Assembly (NCBI GenBank): GCA_963170055.1
Contig: CAUJGJ010000003.1
Span: 1,776,569-1,840,568 of the forward strand
Direction of reading: 5' to 3'
Length of the DNA stretch: 64,000 bases
DNA from: Halisarca cf. caerulea
Taxonomy: Eukaryota; Porifera; Demospongiae; Chondrillida; Halisarcidae
This document shows, piece after piece, positions 39,774-49,800 of this stretch. How positions within the stretch are numbered: the stretch's first letter is position 1; each line of letters opens with the position of its first letter. The position numbers were made by a program, and so were the translations under genes. The notes beneath the pieces were generated by a model. That model worked only from the letters and a program-made list of their open reading frames with translations, ran no database searches and was not told the origin of the DNA.

Positions 39774-39808
<35 letters not shown>

Positions 39809-39856
39809 TGTGTGGGTGTTTGTGTGTATGTGTGTTGTGGGTGTGTGTATGTGTGT

Positions 39857-39899
<43 letters not shown>

Positions 39900-40659
39900 C
39901 TTTTGTAATGTCATCATCATTACCATCACTATAGCTAGTCATGTCAACATCTTGGCTCATCACATCATCTCTCAGGAGTCTCTTCTTCGTTACTGTAAAT
40001 ACATAACAAAACAATAATCATGTACATTTGTCGTTTACTAGCCTACACGGGAAGTGTTTGTACAGTATTGCAGTATTGTATTGCTTCAAAATGAAGTTGA
40101 AAAGTCCTATATTTGTAAATTTAGTGTACATAATAAAGCCTGATCGACAAGAATGCTGTAGTATACTTACAATAATTCCTCTTCACTCCGCATAAAATGT
40201 GTTATTATTTTCAATTTGTTAACTTACTGGTGCAAAACTTAGTTTTCTTTTCCCATTCTTCCAGGAAGTCTTCAGCATTTGTCAAGCCCTTGAAGAACTC
40301 ACAGAAGGAATTTGAAGATTGTGTGAAAAGTTGGACATCCAATAAGACAGTACCTTGTTCACATTCCACCTAATAGTTTATTACATTTAGTACTGTAACA
40401 TTATTGTTTTCACCCAATGTTGTACATTTTTTTTGCCTTTGCTATATACCTATGTAAATAATTTAACCTTAATAATGTTCTCTTTCTTGGTTAAATTGCC
40501 TTTTTGAACATCGTCACCGCCATTGGATATTTCCCGAATTGCACCGAACTTCTTGCCACGCCCTTTCTTCAGTTGTGTACCGTCTGCGGTTAGAACCACA
40601 ATGCTAGCTCCCGCTCTGAGACTAGAAGGCTTGAAATGCCAAGTCTTGGCAGGAGGCAT
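31768..40659 (-). CDS. ParB-like domain protein, ten exons, at least 608 aa
   Basis: Exons in gene order: 40468..40659, 40228..40369, 39924..39992, 39520..39702, 37927..38205, 37125..37252, 36184..36310, 34538..34727, 33181..33484 and 31768..31978. Phases agree at every junction. The ATG opens MPPAKTWHFKPSSLRAGAS. Exons 3-4 are acidic (YCLSDNESEDELNVKETDK). Exons 5-6 carry the recognisable core: LRQIDPFFIKGLKKRMMSDP, then YEVLGGLHTILAKKEL, then GLSDEEALRLASRHNQNGHY. The GG-L-H-x3-A pattern corresponds to the GGxHRxxA motif of ParB/sulfiredoxin-like NTP-binding domains. Exon 9 contains LKSWDEAETKYPGYARDEAL. Bacterial relatives bind nucleotide or DNA; the role in animals is not established. The donor of exon 3 is ambiguous (G|gtaatg chosen for phase). 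Exon 10 ends in phase 1 at CAAG|gtttgc; a possible last exon is 31298..31389 (29 codons), which is weak. No stop is therefore certain. Confidence 0.74.
32058..32233. mobile_element. Short TA-flanked MITE
   Basis: 176 bp beginning CAGTGGAACCTGTCTATTG and ending CAATAGACAGGTTCCACTG, a near-perfect inverted repeat of about 20 bp, with TA on both sides (32056-57, 32234-35). It lies in the last intron of the ParB-like gene. Confidence 0.8.
33571..33749. repeat. Interspersed foldback repeat, copy 2
   Basis: Same family as 12551-12733: TTTTTTGAGGAGCTCAACTT at the left pairs with a right end ATTTGGCTCCTCAAAATTTA, and the interior GGTACACTGT block is shared. It lies in an intron of the ParB-like gene. 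Confidence 0.55.
34872..36047. mobile_element. Possible DNA element with perfect 18-bp inverted ends
   Basis: CGCATGTGGGACATGTCC at 34872-34889 recurs as its exact reverse complement at 36030-36047. The 1176 bp between is richer in CpG than its surroundings and contains short open frames, a smaller inverted repeat (about 35608 versus 35735) and a TGACGTCA. No transposase was recognised and no target duplication is clear. It lies inside an intron of the ParB-like gene. Confidence 0.4.
39727..39897. repeat. (GT)n microsatellite in ParB-like gene intron
   Basis: About 170 bp of GT repeat with interruptions (GTTGTG, GGGTGT, GTATGT) between exons 3 and 4 of the ParB-like gene. Long CVCVCV or HTHTHT translations are artefacts. 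Confidence 0.97.
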
Positions 40660-40866
40660 AATGGACTCAAGACTGGTTGCAGTTGCTCAAAATGAAATTC
40701 TTGCATGGAGACAAGCGAAAAGTCCTAAATGCAAGTTCTGCTGTTTCGGCGCGCGCGGTATGTCGGCGCGTACTCGAGTAACTATAGGTACCGACGTATC
40801 CTTGGAAATTCTCTATTATATTCTAGTAATATTGGAGGATTTCTGCACGTTCGAATTCTTGCAAGG
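40660..40866. promoter_or_regulatory. Putative bidirectional promoter
   Basis: 207 bp separate the start codon of the ParB-like gene (40659, leftward) from that of the DUF7869-like gene (40867, rightward). The middle contains a CpG cluster (CGGCGCGCGCGG, CGGCGCGTACTCG) unlike the AT-rich surroundings. No TATA box at a sensible distance was seen. A shared head-to-head promoter is inferred from geometry. Confidence 0.5.
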
Positions 40867-43800
40867 ATGAATGAGCTTGTCTCCAGAAAACGCTGTCAGC
40901 TTATTGGCCAAAGTTCTGGTAAGGTGATATAATACGTACATACGTGGCGAGCTTGGTGTGTATTTGCACGCGAACTATAAAATAATTAATTTCAGGTATA
41001 TTATTGTAATATGCAGTGAAACCCGTCTTATATACCACTTGCATATAGGAAGACGTACCACCTGCATGTCTATATAGAGCACTGCATGGGCTGCATGCTA
41101 CTAAAATTATATTCCTCTGTATAGAGCCTACATGTCTACGTACAGAGACCATATATCAATACTTTATCCCTTGAGAGGTCGTTATAGACAGGCTTTTCCG
41201 TATACATTAGCGGAACCGACTGCCTGATAGCAGACATGCATTCACAATTGTAAAGTTTTAGGGTTGGTGATCAGTACCTTTGATCACAAAATTAATTATT
41301 GTGTGGAAATAACAGGAACCATATAAAACAGATACATGCAGTAAAATAACTGAGGATGTCTCGTGAAGATATGCGTTATCTTCACTGCAGTTTGATAAAT
41401 AAAGTGAAATACAGTTCAAAAGTTGATTACAACAACTATTATGTTATGTATGTTACTGGTTTTATTCAGGTGAGAGTGACTCGAACGTCGACACAGATGA
41501 TGTCATCCATTTTTACGACCACCACCTATACAACGAAGAGAAAAGTATGCATTACTAAAGGGTATCCGTGGATGACTAGCATGTGTTGTGGTGAAAGAAT
41601 ATACCCCACTAGCTAGTAACTACGTATGTAGTACTACGTTTATAATAATTATCATATCATCATATAGACATATCCTGAAAAACTCACATTGTAAACCCTT
41701 TCTAGTAAATCATTTCTGATTGCAGATGAGAGTGACTCAGACACAGATGGCATCCTCCATTTTTACGACAATCACCTAGACAACGAACAAAAAGGTATGC
41801 ACAATAGATTGAAGCGTATCGGATTCCATACATTTATGTATTATGGTGAAAGAATAGCAATGTACGTACGTACATACATATGCATACACCATTAAACTTA
41901 CATCATTACGTCTTTTTCTGCTAAATCACTGTTAATTACAGATTGGAGTGACTCTGATACAGAAAGTGATGGCATTTTACATTATTATGACCCAAACACT
42001 GAGCTACAAGGTGTGTCATTTATTTGGTTATATAATCAAATTGACGACATACATATGTACATACGTATGTATGTACGGTATAGAACAAAAAAAAGTTGAC
42101 GTTAAGAAATACTGTCACGGCGTAATCACGCCGTAGGAGCTACGTGATTACGGCTTTCGATATACGTGATCACGTCGTAACAGCTACGTGATTACGCCTT
42201 TCAAGATACGTGATCACGTCTGAACAACAACGTGATCACGCCAATGAAAGTTATTTACCCCAAGAAGCGTGATTACGCCGATTCAGAAGGTTACTAATAG
42301 CGTTCGATTAAAAAAACCGTCGATCTCGACACGCTTTCTTTCCAGCGAAACGTGCTACCATTGTGCTATTTCGAGACAGTTCACCGTCGTCTTCTTCAGG
42401 CAAATATGCCTTTAAGTTATTCGGATTACAAGAAACAACGAATTATTTTTTGGTATGTGAAGGGTCTCAGAGCTCCTTCGATTAGGCATAGACTTGCTGG
42501 CGAAGGATTATCCGCTACGAGACAAGGAATCCACAAGTTTCTTCAGAAACTCATAGAAACGGGGACAATTGCGAGGAAGCCAGGGTCAGGGAGACCGTCT
42601 AAAGTCGCCGGCGAAGTGGAACGCATTATCGAAGAAGAGATGACTAAAGACGACGAAACCACTGTAGAACAGCTGCAAAAGCTGCTACAGAATCAAGGAC
42701 ATCATCTATCGCGACCAACAATTCTTCGCTGTCGGAAGAATCTAGGATGGAGCACGCGGGGAGCGGCATACTGCCAAATGATTCGCGAGCCGAACAAGGT
42801 TAAGCGGCTAGATTGGGCTAAAGAGAACGCTAACGAAAATTTTGACGATGTCATCTGGACTGACGAGACTTCTGTGCAATTGGAGTGCCACAGACGGTTC
42901 TGTTGCAGAAAGAAATCACAAAAGCCCAGATACAAACCGCGGTAAGCCCCTCGTCTACGATAATTTATTCACCACAATAATAATAATGTAATTGAAGATT
43001 CATAAATTGCAAAGCGATGTTTAAGTGATATTTGACCTTTGCTACCTACAGACCTAAGCACCCTGTCAAGGTACACGTATGGGGTGGCATTAGCAACGTT
43101 GGCAGAACGGGCATTTGTATATTCGAAGGAAGAATGGATGCTCCTCTGTACACAGAGATTCTAAGCCAGGCATTGGTGCCATTCATTGATGAGAAGATGC
43201 CACTGGGTCATCGTCTGATGCAGGATAATGACCCTAAGCACACATCTCGTTGTGCTAGGGCTTTTTTTGAGGAAAACGAGATCAATTGGTGGAAGACTCC
43301 TCCAGAGTCACCAGACTTGAATCCAATTGAAAACTTATGGCATGAATTGAAGGAGTTTATACGAAGAGAAGTGAAGCCAAAAAGAAAGGAAGAACTGGTG
43401 GAAGGGATAAGAAGATTCTGGAGAACAGTTGATGTTGCCAAGTGTCAAAAGTACATTGGACATTTACGTAAAGTGATTCCAGCCGTAATTGAAAAAGAAG
43501 GAAATGCAACTGGTTTTTAACTATTCACCATAATTATTAGTCTCATGACATACATAACTTCGTACTACATGATGGATAATAATCATTTTATCATAGTCTA
43601 TAGTCACTGTGACTGTCCTGTTGTACTCAGAGTCTGTGCTTTCTTTCTTTCATGCTTGCATGCCTGTGAAATAGATTCAATGCAAACTTTCCATGTTAGT
43701 TCAAATTCAGCGGCATTTATATCCGATGAAGGGAAGAAAGTGCGGATGGTGTTCTTGATTGTCTCCAATTTGCCGGGTGCCAATTTCTTCAATTTGTTAG

Positions 43801-46800
43801 TACCAGAGGGAGTAGACTCCTGCATAACTTTCTGCCCAAAGATGGACTCTCGTGCAATTTTGACAGCTAATCTGGACACATTTTTCTGACAACAGAGCTT
43901 TGGGTACTTCAGCAATACCTCGTCCACACTTACTAGCTCTGATTCTGCCCTGTCAGAAGGTATTACAGTTACTGGCTGTATCATACCTGTGGACTGCATC
44001 ACCTCTGTACACATTGGAAGCTGCATCAAATCTGTTGGAGCTTGCGTCATGTCTGTTGAAGGTTGCATCATGTCTGTTGGAGGTTGCATGGTGTCCGTTG
44101 GAAGTTGCATCATGTCAGTTGGAGGTTGCGTCATGTCTATTGGGGACTGCATCATACATGTATCATGCACAAACCCAGTTGTGTGCTCCATTCCTTCCCA
44201 TGGGTTCCCTATAGCAAATCCAGCTAAATCCTTGGCCGATTCAAGCATTTCTACCCGCTGTAGAAGGTCTGCGTACTTCTTTGACAGGTCTTTGATGGTG
44301 TCTTCCATGTGCTGCAGTTTGGCTTCTTGTGGCGAGGGTTCATTCCTTACTTCCATGTCTTCTATGGACAAGTCCTCAAACATTGTTCCTGGTGAACATA
44401 GCCTAAACAATTCTTCTTCGTCTTCTGGTGGCCAGGGCTGATAGATATTATCTGATGACCAGGCCAGTGGATGTACTTCTTCCTCTCCTCCTACCACCTT
44501 ATTATTCACCTCTTCCTCTGGATTCCTACTGTCAGTCATTTCCATTGCCTCCTCCTCCTTCTCCTCCTCACTTTCTACAATTTTCTTTTCCATGCTACTA
44601 CATCTTTCATCTTCACCGTTATCCACTACAATGATATTACCTCCCTCGAATTTCTTGTGTGGCCCCTGACTTCTTTTCCTTTTCTTGGCAGGTGCTTTGG
44701 GAATACTGCCAGATTCTTCCCTAGCATGCTGCTTTCTGGAGGTGGTGCTGCCTTTGCCCAGTGCTTGTACACTAGAATCATCAACATCTTTAAGATAGTC
44801 CTGTTCTGCATTTCTCACATCTTCTCTAGTACCTGCTTTCTTCAAAACACCACTATATGTCTGCCTTCCTATCTTCACCACCACTGTATCCCCATCAGAA
44901 AGGGTACTAGAGTACTCAAGTATGTCTCTAGTTTTCACTACTGATATGCATGCTTCTTCAGGCCAGTAAATCAATGCAAATTTGGCTTCTGAATCTACAT
45001 GCAGGGAAAAAAGAGAAATAAGTAAACTTTTGCTACTGTAATGTCATGGTCTAAAGAGCATTTTGTGCAGTTAGAAGTAATCAAAGCTGCCTCAACAAGT
45101 ACACATGCACGTGTGGTTGAACCTTTTGACCAACAAAGTAAACTAATTAGAGGTCAATTGTACCATGATTGCGCGTAGGCAATCGTCAGTGCTACGCACT
45201 AATACACAAGAAATACACCGAAAAATACGTTAATATACTGGAAACATGGCTGCTCACCGTTATCTTGCTGGGTTTTCTTCAGAACCGTCCTTGTTGTCAT
45301 GTTCGTCTTGTACGCTTCAAGAAGAAGATTTTAGCAGCTGTTCTGGAGTTGGGCGCGCACATCCTAAATCAGTGAGCGGGCGTCTCCGTGATTACGCCGT
45401 AGCCCTATATGCGATCAACGAACGTGGTTATGCCTAAGCCTTCGCGGGGAGCTACGGACGTGATTGCGGCAGCTAAACCTCTTCGAGATCACGGCGTAGG
45501 AGCTCCGGGATCACGGCATTGCCGCGATGTGATCACGGCGTAGGAGCTCCGGGATCACGGCATTGCCGCGATGTGATCACGGCGTATTAGATTGGTGATT
45601 ACGGTATGTTAAAAACCTTTCACGTAAACTTTTTTTTGTTCTGTACCGTATGTATGTATCATGCATAAGTACATACATACGAACATACATACATACATAC
45701 GTACGTATGTAAGTACATATGCACATACATACGTAGGTATGTACATGCATGCGTATGTAGTGTTGGGCGATACGACGATTTTTGTAAATATTATGATAGG
45801 AGAAATATTCAATATATTTATCTTACCCTTTCAATCATAACGATAATATCTGAAATATCGTCTACAGTAGGAAGTATGTATTCTATTATGAGAATTTGCG
45901 CATGCTCAGACTTAACCACGTGTTTAAAAAGTAGAAAACATGGAGTCCGCGAGCGACGAAAGCGAAGCTGAATGCGAATCAGATAAGGAACCTACAACAT
46001 CAGAAGACTTGTTATCTGGGGATTCAAGCCAAGTTGTACTTGCTGCCAAGCCTAATGTCAAGGCTAACGTTTGGCGCTTTTTCGGCCTAGAAACGGACAG
46101 CCAAAACGTTATAAAAGACGCAAATTCGCCCATATGCAGAATCGGTAATTGTCGTATGAAGGTAAAAACCAAGCAATCAAGCACAAGTAACCTGTACAGT
46201 CATCTGAGAAAGCACCATCCACAGGAATACGAAGCAGTAAGGCCCCCTAAAGCCAAAAAGAAAAGCCTGGCAGCGTCCAAGACAATCGAAGAAGCCTTTA
46301 AACAGTCTATCAAACTGCCACGAAATTCTAAGGAGCACAAGGAAATCACAAAGGCGATTACTTACTATCTGGCAAAGGATATGAGGCCAATGTATTCGGT
46401 TGAGCTGTTAGGATTTCAGAGAATGATCAATGCCCTTAATCCCAGACATGACTTGCCAAGCAGAAGCTATTTCAGCCGTACAGCTGTTCCTTCATTGTAT
46501 ATTGAAGTTCGAGATCAACTGCAAGCTGAGTTGAACACTCAGACAGGGTTTTATTCTGCAACTACAGATTTGTGGACATCACGCTCAAATGATCCATTTA
46601 TAACTTTCACCGTGCACTTCATTGACAACTCATGGCAGCTTCGTAGCAAGTGCCTGAGCACCGTCCTCATTCTGGATGACCATACTGGTGAGAATGTGAA
46701 GGACGCAATCACTGAAATACTTAGTGATTGGAATCTAGACTTGTCAAAGCTGGTTGCTATAACCACTGACTCTGCATCAAACATGAAGCGTGCATGCAGT

Positions 46801-49800
46801 CTGCTTAATTTGTCACGGTTAAGCTGCTTTGGGCATAACTTAGACTTGGCAGTGCGAAAAGCTTGTGATGATGTTAGAATCACTAGGGTTGTAAAAGTGT
46901 GTCATCAGATTGTTGCAAAATTCTCTCAGAGCTGGAAGAAAAAGCGGGACTTAGCTACTACTCAGCACGAGAAAGAACTTCCTGTGCACAAGCTTAAGGC
47001 AGACTGTCCAACACGGTGGGGATCAACCCTAGACATGCTAAAACGCATCATTGAGCAACAAGAAGCCATTCGGATTGTGCTAGCGAGTGACCGCAAAGCA
47101 TCACACCTCATACCCTCCTGGCAGGACTTTGATGTCATGGAAGCTGTTGTAAGTGCATTAGGTCCACTTGGAGAACTTACTGATGCACTTTCTGCAGAAA
47201 AGAATGTAACTGTATCAGTTATTCGCCCTCTTCTTGATCGTATCACCAAAGAAATTTTAATGGAAAAGGAAGGAGACTGCTCATTAACTGCACAAATGAA
47301 ACGTGCAATTCAAATAGATTTAGAATCACGGTATACCAGCTCTGAAGTACTAAAGTTATTGGAAATTTGCAGCTTTCTTGACCCCCGATTCAAACGCCAG
47401 GATACCACTTCCGATGTTGCTAGGTCAGTAGAAGATGAAATGCTTTCATCTTTGCAGAACAACCCATTGCCTTCACAGCAAGACAATCAGCCCGATTGCC
47501 CTCCACCAAAGAAGAGCCTCTTGAAGAAGATCTTGGAAAACTCAGAACCTGACAACTCATCTGACAAGGTGTTATCAAACCCAGAGTTGGTTTCACTTGA
47601 AGTGCAGAAGTACACCCTTTCTCCAAAGGCAGATTTGGACTCATGTCCTTTACAGTGGTGGAAAGCACATCAAAAGGAGCTCCCACTATTGGCCAGGCTT
47701 GCCCGACGCTATTTGTGTATTTGTGCAACCAGTGTGCCTTCTGAAAGAGTATTCAGTACTGGGGGTAAAGTTGTCACCGATGGGCGGAATGCGGTGAAAC
47801 CCCAGTCCGTTGATCAACTGGTTTTTTTAGCATGCAATCTAAGGTAAACTTAACTCGCTAACATGAATTCTGCTATTGCATTGCTTTTGAGTTCACCATT
47901 AACTTTTTAGTAATAAAATAAAGTGATTTGCATAGTATTTTTATCCCCTTTGTGTTAATTTCACGTCCTGTATACATCCTTTTGATCTTGATTATGTGCT
48001 TCATTGTTGATGTTGACTAAATAATCATATCGATATGTATTCACTAGCAATATATCGGAAATGAACATATCCATTATCGCCCAACACTATGTGTACGTAA
48101 GTAGGATTGTACATTAGTGCCAAACGTACGTAACCATGTACGTACCTACGTATGTACATACATCACTGAGACAGTAAGGACAAATGAATTATGCATCATC
48201 ATGCATAACAGTAGGGTGTACGCATTTGTTTGGGGTTAAGACTATATAATAAAAATTTTAGCCTTGCATCAAGACAAGCTCCATCCATGTCAAATCCTGT
48301 TTTGATGTAATATTATTATCCATACGTACGTGCGTACATACATACAGCAGAATCCCCCAAGATAAACTAGACCATTCATTACTCTATAACAAGCCTACAC
48401 ATATGTACGTATGCATGTATCATACTATGACTGAACATATGTATGCATGTATACACGTACAGTAAAACCTGCCATTCAAGGGATCAAGTGATTGTGGTCT
48501 CTGTAGACAGGTTGTCTTTCCATATAAGACAGGTTTCATTGCACATAGGTGAATTTTACGTAAATGTGTAGGTGAGGTGGGATCATGTTGCAAAGAAAAT
48601 TGTTTGATCAAGATGCCAGAAGAAGAAAAAAAGACATGTTATGACCTTTTCAAAGCTAAGTCCAACCACCAACAGCGACAGTTCATCTTGGACTTAATGA
48701 TTGCATCACAATCTAGCACTGACAATGAGAAGCTAAAGGTACGTAAGTTAATGTATATTCTCACAATTATGTATGCTTCTGGGATGTTTGTCCATACAGA
48801 TGTTATAAAGGTATTGAAAAATACTGTACATACACTGAGAATCCTCTAGGCATTGAGCTACTTCGAAATACTATGCATGACATGTATGTACATACATACC
48901 GGTGTACCGTACGCACATACGTACGTACGTATGTACGTATACACATGTATATACGTACGTATGTACATATATACATGTATAGCAACTATGTACGCACCTA
49001 TACGTACATGTATGTAAATTCATAATATAAAGCCATACAGTCAACATACAGTTATCAAAATGTTCATACATTAATCATTGGGAGGCCGATAATCACTGTT
49101 GATATGTACATATACTAGTATACTAATTATCTGCTACAGATGATGGTACGCGGAAAGTGGTTATGCAAAAAAGCATTTGCATCTATATTCCAAACCACTA
49201 CTAAGCGAATAAACAGGATTGGAGACTTGTACAAAGAGGGGGTAACAACCATACTTGAAACAAAGCCACAAGGAAGGAACATGTCAGAAAAGTAAGTAAA
49301 TGTGAGGACGATTCAGTAAAAAATTTATGTGAAAAACAAATTATACATACGTATGTACATAAATATGTTGAGAATTATATCACTAAAGATTGAATACACT
49401 TTTAAAATTATGCAAACTGGATTACATGTTTTATTCTTGCAGGAGTGAGCAAGCAATTGCTTGGATGGCTAAGTGGTTCCATTTAGTAGGGGATCAGATG
49501 CCTGATTCCAACATGACCCACTTACCTCATTTCCTCACACGTGAGGCAGTGTATCAGGAAATGAGAAGGGAACTTGAGAGAGCAGGCAATGAAGTGATTT
49601 CCATGTCTCACTTCTACGCAACATGGACAGCAAACTTCCCCAGGGTTACCATACCAAAGGTATGCTTCATAAAGAAATCATTAAGTTTGCCAACCATGAT
49701 AATATTATTATGATGGCATAATAACTATACAAAATATATTAATAGGCTAACAGATTTGCCCAGTGTGACACATGTGCCCACTACCATAAGGAAAGAAACA

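Larger units (their letters stand above)
42076..45648. mobile_element. Complete two-gene Tc1-type DNA transposon (3573 bp)
   Basis: Bounded by TA (42074-75 and 45649-50). The left end is CGGTATAGAACAAAAAAAAG and the right end is the complement of CGGTACAGAACAAAAAAAAG, giving an inverted repeat of about 30 bp. Inside each end is a block of GTGATCAC or GTGATTAC sites, usually followed by CG and spaced about 20-35 bp (about 42115-42285 and 45385-45605). It encodes a DD34E transposase on the plus strand and a spliced BEN-domain protein on the minus strand, arranged tail to tail with 83 bp between stop codons. It sits in intron 4 of the DUF7869-like gene. Tc1 elements normally carry only a transposase. 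Confidence 0.85.

Noticed and set aside
39633..40017. Open frames of VCVCVC / THTHTH around 39.8 kb
   Set aside because: (GT)n microsatellite in an intron of the ParB-like gene.
40523..40870. 115-codon plus-strand open frame
   Set aside because: Antisense to the first exon of the ParB-like gene (40468..40659), whose frame, start and splice phase are well supported.
42352..42405. Upstream ATG for the Tc1 transposase
   Set aside because: It would add 18 residues (MLPLCYFETVHRRLLQAN) before the normal family N-terminus; the ATG at 42406 gives a standard length and start.
45246..45437. Plus-strand open frame MAAHRYLAGFSSEPSLLSC...
   Set aside because: Protein-like, but it is antisense to the first exon of the BEN gene (45258..45300) and runs into the right palindrome array; the minus-strand exon gives exact phase continuity with the BEN frame, whereas this frame has no continuation.
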